Of a stretch of 64,000 bases of DNA, positions 46,251-57,525 are shown piece after piece. Source of the DNA: Tolypeutes matacus. Taxonomy: Eukaryota; Chordata; Mammalia; Cingulata; Chlamyphoridae. How positions within the stretch are numbered: the stretch's first letter is position 1; each line of letters starts with the position of its first letter. The DNA lies in contig JAKSZT010053764.1 of the NCBI GenBank assembly GCA_026826555.1, forward strand, positions 15,000,213 to 15,064,212. The letters are read 5' to 3'. A model generated the notes under the pieces. The model was given only the letters and a program-made list of their open reading frames with translations. It ran no database searches and was not told the DNA's origin. The translations under genes and the position numbers were made by a program.

Positions 46251-46444
46251 CAAGACTTGGGCTCTCCAAAGTGGAGATAATTAATGCTGTAGAGGTCCAT
46301 ATCCTCGGTGTGCCACGCAAATGTGGTTTTCCACATGCCAAAATAGAGATAAGGGGTATTTACACCCTCAATAGAAATACCGCACTCTTCCTCAACAACA
46401 TCCAAGACTGTATTTAGGCGAGCTATGTTCCATTCATCCACACC
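46251..46444 (-). CDS. KDM4C: KDM4C coding exon, JmjC core with Fe(II) ligands
   Basis: This 194-nt exon starts at phase 0 after an acceptor read on the minus strand as ctcctggttccag, and it encodes GVDEWN through EPKSW. The last tryptophan codon is split TG/G with the next exon. By human KDM4C numbering (recalled, not searched) it spans about residues 146-210. It contains the HTE motif whose His190 and Glu192 hold the catalytic iron, Tyr179 near the methyl-lysine, and Asn200 and Lys208, which contact 2-oxoglutarate. No stop or frameshift interrupts it, so it looks functional rather than a pseudogene. Reading past the exon end gives the non-homologous residues QVTCLIF, which marks the splice site. 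The donor is GC, not GT (gcaagt at 46250-46245). Confidence 0.95.
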
Positions 46445-48180
46445 CTGGAACCAGGAGAAAGAGAGAGAAAATGAAACATTAATATACTAATAAAAACAGC
46501 ACTGATTAATCAAACCATCATCTGCCAAAATTATTACACTGTATAGTTTAATTCAATGATAAATGAAATATAAGGCAATTGTTATTCAAGAGCCACATAT
46601 ACATATCCATTATTATGAACCCAAGATTACTACTGGCATAATGTGAGTCTACATAAGTAATGGCATAAAATTACAGCAAATAACTCCCTGATTCCAAACG
46701 GAAATGTACGTTAAGGCCCTCCTCCCTACTTGATATTAGCAAACAATCATCAATTCAAAACAAATAATCTGGAGTATACTTTATCTGTCCATCTTTGGCA
46801 GATCTTTTTGTTTTTGTTTTATTTTTTGTTGTTGATGGTTTGGTTTTTTTGCACATTGATGTAAAAGTCACAGTCAACATCAGATATCATCTCGAAAAGC
46901 CAATAACAAAATATATCTTCTGTCTTCTCTCATTCCCATCCATTCCAATTCTGTCACATGATAATAACTTTTCCTAAAAATTCCACACTAATTGGAATAC
47001 TGGAAAAACTGTTAGCAATTCTAAATCACAGATCATTGTGCTTTTATTGCTCCTTCAACTAAATATTAGCCTATTATACTACTAAATATATTTATCCAAA
47101 CTTTAGCAAAAATGGCTGGAATAATGCAGTTTTGTAACAATATTCCAGCATGTTTAGTGGGGGACGAGAGGAGAGAGAGAGAATATGGTCACTGCTATAA
47201 GAGTTAAGGAACAGGAAAAGATTCTGGTTCTGTTAGAACTTTTCAATCAATTATTAATTTATTGTGGTCCACAAATGCTTAAAAAAATTAATTTATTTTT
47301 CCCATACACTTTTCTCTTAGTCAAATTCTAAATATCAGAGATAAAGCACATTCCTATGCATTTATGAGGAAACTGCAATGTCTTCAAATCCATTTCAGCC
47401 TCTTCGTGTTACTAATAAAGAGGGACATTAAACTCATTTATGTCTACCGACAAGGCCCTCCCAATACCTATACCAATGGTCTGACACACAACCATTTCTA
47501 CTATTTTCCAAATACTAAAAGCTTTTATATGTTGTTCTGTTTTCACTTTGGACCCTTTAAATAATTCCCTAATCAGTGTGATAAACTCACTTGCTCCAGC
47601 TTTGGGGTTAGGAAAATTATTGATGGAGCAGTTAATGAAGCTCTGTCTCAAGTAATATAATTGGAAGTGCCAGAGGAGATAATTTAATTCCCAAATTCCC
47701 TTAACTAGCCACTCTCTCTACAACTTAAACCCCACACTGGGAAGGTTGCTATCTGGAACTCTGTCAAAGTACATATCATTTTAGAGAAGAGCCTAGGTTC
47801 CAACTTATGAGAGACCTCATAAAAGTTCAATCAAATTATGTAAAATATTCTATCTCACTCTATTTATAGTGATGCAATCTCTTAATTCTAGTCCAATCAG
47901 ACTTCTGTCCAATCAGTCTAATAATAAAGTCCTATTTAAAAGTCATTATTGAAGCAATGAATCTGAAGTAATAAATGAGTGCTATATTATAGGAACCATT
48001 TTTAAACTAAATGCAAACTGAGACAAAATTATTCCTTTGAAATTCCTACATTTGGAGAAATCCAAGCTTTATTTCTAACTAACACTATCTTTCAAAAATA
48101 ACCTTGAATGACTCTCCTGACATGCCCAAACCTTAGATACATGTCTAAAAAGAAAAGGGTAGAAAACAAAGATTGCTGGC
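46445..48180. other. Intron upstream of exon, no recognised feature
   Basis: Contains the acceptor polypyrimidine tract of the exon (46445-46475). I searched by eye for the preceding exon, expected to end with YDE, and did not see it here or further right. Confidence 0.5.
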
Positions 48181-48184
48181 CCAG

Positions 48185-48380
48185 TATGCTCAGATTATAA
48201 CCCCAGCTCTGCCATTGATCAGGGTGAAAAATCACTGAAATTTTCTGAGCTTCGAGTCTTTCTTCATAAACAATTTATAAGATTATAGCCTCAACTCTGA
48301 CTACCTCACAAAGTTGCTCAGAGTACTGAATAAGCTAAAAGACACAAAACCTTTGGAAAGTAGAAATTATTATTCTTAAA
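48185..48380 (+). repeat. MIR SINE remnant
   Basis: CCCCAGCTCTGCCATTGATC, then TTCATAAACAATTTATAAGA and ACCTCACAAAGTTGCTCAGA in MIR order. Confidence 0.65.
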
Positions 48381-48829
48381 ACTGATGCAATAAATATCTC
48401 CATTATTCTCCAATAACTCTTACTTAAATGACTCCTCCAAAGACCATCAAACATGTGTTAAGTAATAACTAAGTCCTTTGAAATTCACTGTGGAGGTTCT
48501 CTCCGTTCATGGGCAAATAATAGGTTTGCAACAGTTTCTTCTGGATGACAAGGCCAAGGATGCCATGATACTCAAACTTAATTTCTTTTGCTAAAATTAA
48601 AAGTCATATAATTTCTATTAAAGAAGTTGTGAAAATAGATTGCCTGGTATAACAGAGGCTGAGAATATACCTTATTGCTTCAATCTCCCTTTTCCTACTT
48701 TTGTTCTCTATTATTGTTGAACTGACTAATGGCCTCCAAGGACAGGCCTAAAACTGAAGAACAATTAAAGTAAAATACCAGGTCTGTTTCGTATTAAGTG
48801 AGGTATTTACCTAGTTTGTCATTTAGATA

Positions 48830-48998
48830 AGATTTTATACTATATACTATCTCATATAGTACTTCAAACAATCCTATAAAATAGGTAATACTATACTCAA
48901 ATGGACAAATGAAGATATTAATACTACTAGCTAGTAGTAGGTGGCAAAGATAAACCTAAATCTATCTGACTCCTAGGCCTTCATGATTCGAGTTCTGA
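48830..48998 (-). repeat. MIR SINE remnant
   Basis: Inverted MIR pattern: ATACTATCTCATATAGTACT, CAATCCTATAAAATAGGTAA, AATGGACAAATGAAGATATT, then CTATCTGACTCCTAGGCC. Confidence 0.6.
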
Positions 48999-51045
48999 TT
49001 ATTTTAAAATACAACATATCATCCTCTTCTCTCGGTCTCAACTGTCAATAAGGATCCCGATAGTTCAAACTGAGGGGAGGTAAGCACATAAAGCTGCTGC
49101 TTTCTCCCTACCCAGGAAGCACTCATCCTACACAAACACTGGCAAAGCTTATAATTCAAGCTGATTTACTTGAAGGCTGGTGGCAGTATTAAATGGGAGA
49201 ACAGTTTCCCAAGAGACCCCAGGTATAGACAAGACCAAAATGACAGTCAGAATTTGCAAGCCATTCAAAGTCTAAGGCCATCAAGTCTCAGCAGAAAACC
49301 TGTGTAATGGCCCAAGTCCAAAGACAAATGCACATTCCCATGTTCTGCCTCCCTCAAAAAGAGCTCTCCACTCATATTCAGCAGGTACTTAAGCAATACT
49401 AGTAGCTCATCCTACCTTCACTGGACAGACTTTTTCTTCCTGGCCCCTACTTGCCTTCAACCCAATTACCCAATCAGCTTCTAGGCCTGCCCAGCTACAT
49501 TTGAGGTAAGCCCACAGTTGCCCTGTATTTGTCTGGCTTTCATAAATATTCACCATTGGAACAAGGTCTGCAACTGACAACTTTATCAGAGACTTTTGTT
49601 TTCAATTTCAGTATCTTTCTCCTATCAGGAACAGACAGGCAGTTTGAAAGAAACTCCTAAATCTTCAATAGCACACTCAGAGTCAGAGATGTTTAGGGAC
49701 CAGGCCTTGGACTTCTACAGAGGAAATAGATACCGCAAATCAGCGTCAGAGCATGAAAAATGCATCTAAAAACCCATACAGAAAGACCATAGGAAGGTTT
49801 ATTTCACAGCCCTTCATCTCTGTGCCTGGGTCTCTGAACATAAGGCCGTATCCAGGCCAACGAGCACTCTATTCACAGGACCGTGAGCAGCCTGGACTCC
49901 CTGCTGCAGTGAATAAGCTCAACCTCTGGAAACCTTAAGGATGACATTCCAGCAAAATGCTAGGTTGGAAACCTCACCAAAACACATACTGTCAGAGCCT
50001 TCTTATCAGAGGAGAGAGGGGCAAATAAGTAGAAATGTACAAAGCCAGGTTAGGGCTGCAGAGCACCTGCTCCTGCATAGACCATGCCTCAGCGCAAGCC
50101 AAGGAAACAGAAAGAACCCACAGTCCTCTATCCAGTTACCAGAGGAACTCCCATAGAAACTCAAAACACTGAAACCTGAATAACATGCTAAAGAAGTAGC
50201 ACAGTTTTTATAAGAAAATGTTAGGTGAGCTGAAGCTACTCAAGTTCATAAAAGAGTTATATATATGCTGTGCTTCTACAGAAGTTTATACAAAAATAGT
50301 GAGATCCTCCAAGGACAGATTTTAGTTAATATTCAGTCAACAACCTGATTTTGTGTGCACAGAATGGAAACGACCAGGTTCATAGATGGCTAAATGTTCT
50401 TTCAAGTAGTAAAATACCAAAATAATAGGAATAAATCACAGAATTTATAACAATGCTAAGGAACATCCATTTTCATTCTGAAATATGCTCAGTAGGCAAA
50501 GTACTTGAATAAAAAAAAATTACCTATGTCTCATAAGATAATGAGTCATTTCTACACCACACTCAAAAAAATACAAAAGTAATAATACATCAATTTTTCA
50601 CAAAACATTTCCAATGGAACATTAGTCCTACCAGATGCTGTTGTCAAATAACTGGCCTCTTTCTCCGTGATTTTGTGTCACAATGCAGACAGGCACATCA
50701 AAAAATCTGAGAGGTCTATAAAGAAGCCTGTTTACCCTGGCTTAACTCCCATTTCCCATGAACCTCACGTACGTATTAACATACAATAATATAGTACTAT
50801 GTGGGATAACACATTAGGGGAAGCATTAGGCAGACAGTTCTGTGAATGCCTCAGCCCAAAAGTAACTCAGGATTAAAACAGAAAATAATTCTGGACCACA
50901 TCAGAGAAGACATTTCAGAACCCAAAGTGGGTGAGGGGATGGCTGGAGTATGTTCACATCTATTATCATAATACACATGTGAATATGATTATGTAACCTA
51001 AAAACAAGCAGAGATAGTGACTGTTTTTTAAAATTAAAGCAGCAG
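48999..51045. other. Intron, no recognised gene
   Basis: 2 kb without a confident repeat call. The ORFs at 49753-49938 and 49941-50156 are adjacent but show no recognisable product. Confidence 0.5.
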
Positions 51046-51054
51046 ACTTCCAGG

Positions 51055-51064
51055 AAGATGGCGG
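51055..51064 (+). promoter_or_regulatory. YY1-like motif at L1 B 5' end
   Basis: AAGATGGCGG in the same position as in L1 A. Function inferred from human L1. Confidence 0.5.
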
Positions 51065-52242
51065 ACTAGAAAGGCACAGGACTCTCTTTTTCCCCAGAAA
51101 AATAGCTAGAGAACAGGCAGAAATGGCCTGTAAAAAAATCTTCTAAGGTTTAGGAAACCAGGGGAAGGCTAGACACAGCCCAGAAGAGAGAGGGACAAAG
51201 GAAAAGAATCTAGACCAAAAAACTTTAGTTAAAAGCCTCAGCTGCTGGCAACCCCATAGACACTTGAATTCTCAGGCCTTGGGGACCGAAATCCCCAGGA
51301 TACAGAAGAGAGAGAAACACAGCCTAAGGCTGACCCTACTTTTGACCCACTAACCTGGTCTACAGTGTCCCACGAACCCTTCCAGGCCAGGGGGGTCTGT
51401 GCCATTGTTTGCCTTGGAAGCAGGAATAGGACTAAAGAGATCTGACCCTCTCAAACGCCCACCCTACTGACCTGGACTGGTTTTTGAGGACCCAGAGGGA
51501 AGTTGAATTATTTACTACCTGGGTAAAGGGAGGCTAACCGCCAGCAAAGGGTGGAGAACTACCTCTAAGAAAGTTTAAATTAAGAGGCTCTTTGCCTCCA
51601 GGCAGGATCCTCTATCACATTGATCCAGTCCCAGTTGCAGCACACTCCAACCAGGCATTCAACTGAGAGGTCTGACAAAGGGCTCCATCTACTGGTGGAC
51701 CAAGAAAGTGCACATGAGGAAATTAAAAGTAAATAAGAAAGGCTTTTTTGGGCCTTTACATCCTCCCTCCCCAAGGCCCTAGGAAACAGGTCTGCAACCC
51801 ATTATTGGGCCAGGACCCAGATTTCAGCAACTAGCAGGGACAATCCTAAAGTCCTGGAACAGGTTGAACCAAGAATCAAAGAACAGCAGTAACATAGAGC
51901 CTCCCACCACTACACCCCTACGAGAGAGAAATGGAGCATCTGAGTAAACTCACCATCCTTATGAGATGTATAGACATCAGCAAAAAATTACAAGGCATAC
52001 TAAGAAAATGGGAGAAACAGTCCAAGGAAAGGAATATATATAAACCCCAAGAAAGACACAGGATTTGAGACAACTAAACAACGAGCTACACACAAATTTC
52101 TAAAACCAAATGAATGAGTTGGAAGACAATATGGCTAAAAAGATAAAGGACACCAAGAAGAAACTAAGTGAGCACAAAGAAGAATTTTAAAATCTGAAAA
52201 GTAACAGAGCTCATGGGGATGAAAGGTGAGAAAAAAAACACA

Positions 52243-52437
52243 TAGAGGGAGTGGAGGTAGTTCAGTGGTTGAGCACCTGCCTCCCATATATGAGGTCCTG
52301 GGTTCAACTGCCAGTACCTCCTTTAAAAATAAAAAAAAAAGATTGCCATATCTTCTGGGGAGTCAGTTGTAGCACAGTGGTTGAGTGCTACAAGGTCCCA
52401 GGTACAATACCCGATGACAAAAATTTTTTTTAAATTT
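52243..52437 (+). mobile_element. Two short tRNA-like SINE units in L1 B
   Basis: 52243-52340 (GGAGTGGAGGTAGTTCAGTGG, B box GGGTTCAACTGCC) and 52355-52437 (CAGTTGTAGCACAGTGGTTG, with an eroded B box), each with an A/T-rich tail. Confidence 0.75.
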
Positions 52438-52439
52438 AG

Positions 52440-52865
52440 GGGGCAGATGTGGCTCAAATGGTTGGGCGTCCGTCTGCCATATGGAGGGACCTGGGTTCGA
52501 TCCCCGGGACCTCCCGGTAAAATAATATATATATATATATATAAGGCACATGGGCTGCTAGGCTCTATGTGCCGGTGAGCCGCCAGGCCCCAGGCGCTAT
52601 GCAGCAAGATGACGACATAACAGGGGAGAGACAAGACGAGATGCTCCAAAAGCTGTGAAAACCAGGAACCGAGGTGGTGCAGGTGGCAGAACACCTCTCT
52701 CCTACATCGGAGGTCTCCAGGATCGAATCCTGGTGAAGACTGGAGGAGGAGGATGGGAGGAGATGGCAGAAGACAGACACAGAGAATTGCCCAGCGAATG
52801 GACACAAAACAGCAAAAATGGGGAAGGGGGGGTTTAAAATGGATAAAGTAAATAAATAAATCTTT
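52440..52865 (+). mobile_element. Long dimeric SINE in L1 B
   Basis: First module GGCAGATGTGGCTCAAATGG with B box GGGTTCGATCCCC, then (TA)n, a body containing GCCGCCAGGCCCCAGGCGC and AGCAAGATGACG, a second module (CATCGGAGGTCTCCAGGATC) and an AATAAATAAATC tail. Its close relative is at 53526-53970. Confidence 0.85.
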
Positions 52866-53239
52866 TTAAAAAACTTAAAAAGAGGCACACAGCAACAAAC
52901 TCAAAATGGTAGAAGAAAGCACATTAATACAGAAGACAGAGCAGCTGTAATAAAAGAAAGAAAAGAACAGGGAGAAAAGAATGGAAAAAATTGAGCAGGG
53001 GGCTCAAGAAGCTGAATGACAATATAAAATGCAACAACATACGTATCATGGGAGTTCCAGAAGGAAAAGAGAAGGAAAAAGGGACAGAAAGAGTATTTGA
53101 GAAAATGATAGCTCAAAATTTCCCAACTCTCACGAAAGAAATGAACTTAACATGCCCGAGAAGAATAGCGTACCCGAATATGAATAAATGCAAATAGACC
53201 TACTTCAAACACATACTACTCAGAATGTCAAACATCAAA

Positions 53240-53520
53240 AATAATAAGAAATGCAAATATTCTCGCTGTCCTGATTTTGTGATAATCAGGGTAGGCTAAA
53301 CATTCACTATATTAGAAACCATGCATATGACCCCAGACCTAGTTTTTCTCTCTAGGTCTGGTTTTTAGAATGCTGGTGATAAACCAAGCCTGATTTATTT
53401 GTTGTTCTTGTTGTTAGGTTTTTTTGTTTGTTTGTTTTTTCTTTAAGCCTGATTTATTATATGACCATCCTGTATGGGAAAAGACTGTAACTCTAGGCAT
53501 CTTTGGTCAACCTTAAGAGA
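53240..53520. other. Unassigned insert sequence within L1 B
   Basis: Non-L1-ORF1 sequence with a GT-rich (TTTG)n tract near 53418-53438. Together with 53526-54232 it separates two ORF1 pieces. The family is not recognised. Confidence 0.45.
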
Positions 53521-53525
53521 TAAAG

Positions 53526-53972
53526 CAGAGGACGGATGTGGCTCAAATGGTTGGGCGTCCATCTCCCATATGGAGGGACCTGGGTTTGATCCCTGGGACC
53601 TCCTGGTAAAAATTTAAAAAAGAAAAATATAGAAGGCACGTGGGCCACCAGGCCCTGTGGGCGGGTGCACCGCCAGGCCCCACGAGCCACGCAGCAAGAT
53701 GATGCCACAACAGGAGAGTGACACAAGGGAGAGCCAAGATGAGACGCACTGAAAAACCAGGAACTAAGGTGGTGCAGGCGGTAGGACGCCTCTCTCCCAC
53801 ATCAGAGGTTCCAAGGATGGAATCCCAGTGAAGACAGGAGGAGAAGAATGAGAAGAAAGGGCAGGAAACAGATATAGAGAGTTGCCCAACAAATGGACAC
53901 AAAAACAGCAAAAACGGGGTGGGGGGGTAAAAATGGATAAAAGTAAGTAAATAAATAAATAAATCCTTTAAA
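53526..53972 (+). mobile_element. Long dimeric SINE
   Basis: The same layout as 52440-52865: GGATGTGGCTCAAATGGTTG, B box GGGTTTGATCCC, GCCACCAGGCCCTGTGGGC, AGCAAGATGATGCC, second module near 53790, tail (AAAT)n AAATCC. The minus-strand 122-aa ORF here is a shadow of the SINE. Confidence 0.88.
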
Positions 53973-53979
53973 ATATATA

Positions 53980-54233
53980 TATAGGGGAGTAAGATATAGA
54001 CTATAGTTAGTAGTAATACTTTGATGATGCTCTTTCATAATTTAACAAATGTTTCACAACAATGCAAAGTATTTGTGGTGGGGTGATGTGTGGGAACCCT
54101 GCATGTTGTTATGCATGTTTGGTTTGTAAGTTCAATGTTTACTGAACACTTATTGTTTATGCATGTTCATGTATGAATGATATACTTCAATAAATTGTTT
54201 TAAAAATAATAATAATAATAATAATAATAATAA
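53980..54233 (+). mobile_element. L1 3' UTR tail with (AAT)n
   Basis: CTATAGTTAGTAGTAATACT, TTTGTAAGTTCAATGTTTAC and ATGTATGAATGATATACTTC match in order the inverse of 28046-28350, then end in (AAT)n at 54205-54233. It is a severely 5'-truncated L1 insertion within L1 B ORF1. Confidence 0.8.
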
Positions 54234-55002
54234 TTGGAAAATATCCAGAGAAGCAATCCATCACATACAAAGGACAACCAGTAAGACTTAGTGTGAATTT
54301 CTCATCAGAAACTATGGAGACAAGAAGACAGTGGTATGATACAATCAGAATATTGAAGAAAAAACTGCCAGCTGAGAATTCTTTATCCAACAAAACTGTC
54401 TTTCAAATATAAAGGTGAGTTTAAAATACTCACACACGAAAAAAAAAAAGAAGAAAAAAAAGAAACTAAGGGAGTTCAAAAAAACAATCTGCTTTTGCAG
54501 TAAATATTAAAGGAAGCCTTAGAGCCTGAAAGAAAAGAAGAGACAGGAGAGAGAAGCTTGGAGGAGAGTAGAGAAGAAAGAATAGCAGAAAGGATAACCA
54601 AAAGAGTAAAAAGGCAGATGAAAATAAGATATGACATTTGAAAACCAAAAATAAAATGGCGGAAGTAAATAACACATTTACAGTAATATCACTGAATGTG
54701 AATGGATTAAACTCCCCAATCAAAAGATATAGGGTGACAAAATGGATTAAAAAAACATAAGCCATCCATATGCTGCTTACAAGACACTCACCTTAGACCA
54801 AGGGATACAAACTGGCTGAAAGTGATAGGCTGGAAAAAGATACTCCCCACAAACAGTAACCAAAAAAGAGCAGAGGTAGCTATACTAATACTGGACAAAA
54901 CACACTTTAAATGCAAAAAAGTTTTAAAAGATACAGAAGGACATTATATATTAATAAAAGGGACAATCCACCAGGAAGAAATAACAATCATAAATATCTA
55001 TT

Positions 55003-55042
55003 TTAAATAAATAAATAGATAGATAAATAAATAAATAAATAT
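55003..55042. repeat. (AAAT)n/(ATAG)n microsatellite in L1 B ORF2
   Basis: An AAATAAATAGATAGATAAAT type array follows ATCATAAATATCTATTTT, and the ORF2 sequence ATCTATGACCCAAAC resumes after it. It appears to be an in-place expansion that duplicated AAATATCTA. Confidence 0.85.
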
Positions 55043-55962
55043 CTATGACCCAAACACCAGGGTGCCCCAAAATACATGAGGCAAACTATGGCAAAACTGA
55101 AGGAAGAAATAGACATCTTAAAAGAATAGTTGAATACTTCAACACACCACTCACAGCATTAGATAAAACAATTGGACAGAAGGTCAACAAGGAAACAGAA
55201 CTTAAACAATGTGATAAATGAGCTAGACCTAACAGAAATATACAGAACAATGCACCCAAATTCAGCAGGTTATACATTCTCCTCAAGTGCTCATGGATTT
55301 TTCTCATGTTAGGTTATAATGCAGGTATTAATAAATATAAAAAGACCGAAGTTATACAAAGCACGTTCTCAGATTATAATGGAATGAAACTGGAAATCAA
55401 TAAAAGATGGCAAAGAAGTAAATTCGCAAATGTGTGGAGGCTGAACAACACACTCCTAAATAATCATTGGGTCAAAGAAGAAATGGTACATGAAATTAGT
55501 AAATATACTGAGACGAATGAAAACAAGAACACAACTTATAAAAATTTATGGAATTACAGCAAAGGCAATACAGAGAGGGAAATTTATAGCACTAAACGCC
55601 TATATTAAAAAAGAAGAAAGAGCTAAAATCAAAGATCTAACTGAACAACTGGAGAAACTAGAAGAGCAGCAAACCATTCCCAAAGCAAGCAGAAGGAAAG
55701 AAATAAATATTGGAGTAGAAATAAATGAAATCAAGAACAAAAGGACAACAGAAAAAAAATCAACAAAACCAAGAATTGGTTCTTTGAGAAGAGCAATAAA
55801 ATTAACAAACCCTTAGCTAGACTAACAAAGAAAAAAAGAGAGAAGATGCAAATAAATAAAATCAGAAATGAGAAGGGCGAAGTTACCACTGACCCTTACA
55901 ATAAAAGGATTATAAGAGGATATTATAAGAAACTGTATGCCAAAAAGCTAGACAACTTAGAT

Positions 55963-56146
55963 CAGAGGTTCTTAATCTTTTTTGTCCCTTTGCCAGTCAG
56001 GTGAAAACCATGGACCCCTTACTCAGGCCACACTATACTATGTATTATTTAATGACTATATCACACCTGCACCAACACGTCCCCACAAGAATAATGCTTT
56101 TTTGAATTTCAATTCAAGCTCACAGACCCCTTGTTAAGAACCCCTG
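55963..56146 (+). mobile_element. hAT-Charlie-like nonautonomous DNA transposon
   Basis: 184 bp with terminal inverted repeats CAGAGGTTCTTAA and TTAAGAACCCCTG (12 of 13 bases pair) and the internal pattern CCATGGACCCCTTACTC..CACAGACCCC of mammalian Charlie-type MITEs. An 8-bp target duplication, ACTTAGAT/ACCTAGAT (55955-55962, 56147-56154), flanks it, the size expected for hAT. L1 ORF2 is collinear on both sides. Confidence 0.88.
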
Positions 56147-56699
56147 ACCTAGATGAAAGGGACAAATTCCTAGAAATACACAAAAAACCTACACTGATGC
56201 TACAAGATATACAAGAACTTAAAACAATCACATTTAAAGAGATTGAATCCATCATGGAAAATCTCCCAACAAAGAAAAGTCCAAGACCAGATGGCTTCAC
56301 ATATGAATTCTATCAAGCATTTCGAATAGAATTAATACCAATCCTGTTTAAACTCTTCCAAAAAATTGAAAGGGAGGGAAAATGACCCAACACATTTTAT
56401 GAAGCCAACATAACCCTGATACCAAAGAGACACGACAAAAAAAGAAAATTATAGACCAATCTCTCTATAAAGAACATAGACATAAACGTTTTCAACAAAA
56501 CACTTGCAAGTTGAGTCAAACAGTATATCAAAAGACTTATACATCACAACCAAATGGGATTTATTCCTGGTATGCAAGGCTGATTCAACAAAAGAAAATC
56601 AATCAACATAATACACCACATTAACAAACTGAAGGGAAAAAAACACATGATCGCCTTGATCGACACAGAAAAAGCATTTGACAAAATCCAGCATCCTTT

Positions 56700-57326
56700 T
56701 TTTTTTTTTTTTAACTTTATTTTGTACATTTAATAATTGAAAACATAAGCAATAAAAAACTAAAAGGTAAACACAGATGAATGAATAAATATAGACATTT
56801 CTCAATTAAATGTAATGGATACCTGTAAATTTTTTTGTTGTTTTGTTTTTTGTTTGTTTTTTTGTTTTTGTTTTTGTTTTTTTTTAAGATTTTATTTATT
56901 TATTCATCTCTCCCCCCCTTGCTGCCTGCGCTCGCCGGGTCAGCCAACCACGCCGTGCGGGCAGGCCTGCCCCCACCAGGAGGCCCCGGGAACCAAACCC
57001 GGGGCCTCCCATATGGCAAACGGGAGCCCCACTGATTGAGCCACAGCCGCCTCCCATGTTTTTTTGTTTTTTTGTGTGTGTGAATCAAACAATATATTAC
57101 ACAATATATTTGGTTCACAGTAATGCATTCATACAGTATTTGTCCTTTTGTGTCTGGCTTGCTTCACTCAACATAATGTCCTCCAGATTCATCCATGTTG
57201 CCATATGCTTTATGACTTCATTTCTTCTTACAGCTGCATAATATTCCATCGTGTGAATAGACCACAGTTTGTTTATCCATTCATCTGTTGATGGACACCT
57301 GGGTTGTTTCCAACTTTTGGCAATGA
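56700..57326 (-). mobile_element. Young L1 3' end nested in L1 B
   Basis: Inverted, 5'-truncated L1 starting with poly(T) and CTTTATTTTGTACATTTAAT. It contains GTTGATGGACACCTGGGTTG and is the reverse of 36640-36990. The 11-bp duplication CAGCATCCTTT (56689-56699, 57327-57337) is L1 B ORF2 sequence. Confidence 0.93.
56832..57055 (-). mobile_element. DAS-type SINE nested in the nested L1
   Basis: A T/G-rich head, AAGATTTTATTTATTTATTC, then the inverse SINE body ending GAGCCACAGCCGCCTCCC. The L1 3' UTR (AAATGTAATGGATACC / GTGTGAATCAAACAATATA) continues on both sides. This is the third level of nesting. Confidence 0.9.
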
Positions 57327-57525
57327 CAGCATCCTTTCTTGATAAAAATAGTTTGAAAGATAGGAATAGAAGGAGAATTCCTCAATATGATAAAAGGCAT
57401 ATATGGAAAACCCACAGCCAACATTGGACTCAATGGGGAAAGGTTGAAAGCTTTCCCTCTAAGATCGGGAACAAAACAAAGATGCCCACTGTCACCAGTG
57501 TTATTCAACATTGTACTAGATAGAG

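Larger units (their letters stand above)
52015..54560 (+). pseudogene. L1 B ORF1, interrupted in two places
   Basis: Pieces collinear with ORF1 of copy A lie at about 52015-52240 (coiled-coil start), 52888-53240 (GVPEGKEKEKGTERVFEKMI, NFPTLTKEMNL) and 54232-54560 (QSITYKG-like, then the LYPTKLSFKYKG-like tail). Insertions at 52243-52862 and 53240-54232 split it. Frameshifts and stops are also present. Confidence 0.85.
51046..57525 (+). mobile_element. L1 retrotransposon B, heavily nested
   Basis: It starts ACTTCCAGGAAGATGGCGGA and carries a 5' UTR (51046-52010), ORF1 in pieces, and ORF2 from 54656 (ATGGCGGAAGTAAAT) through endonuclease into reverse transcriptase. L1 sequence ends at about 57525 in RT (after CACTGTCACCAGTGTTATTC) against an AAATTTAAATTTAAA filler, with no 3' UTR. 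At least five insertions interrupt it: SINEs at 52243-52862, a composite at 53240-54232, a hAT element at 55963, an L1 3' end at 56700, and a SINE within that. Confidence 0.9.
54656..57525 (+). pseudogene. L1 B ORF2, endonuclease and part of RT, broken
   Basis: Starts ATGGCGGAAGTAAAT and runs collinear with ORF2 of copy A through the endonuclease. It continues where A ends ([19 protein letters not shown], a form of the usual KTKSWFFEKINKI region) into RT: TKKSPRPDGFTYEFYQ, then [16 protein letters not shown] with the YxDD-side aspartate. Multiple frameshifts, an (AAAT)n insertion at 55003-55042 and the nested elements break it. The RT active centre after 57525 is missing. Confidence 0.85.

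Noticed and set aside
52323..52805. 160-aa minus-strand ORF
   Set aside because: It spans inverted SINE modules and an (AT)n run. Similar peptides occur at other SINE copies.
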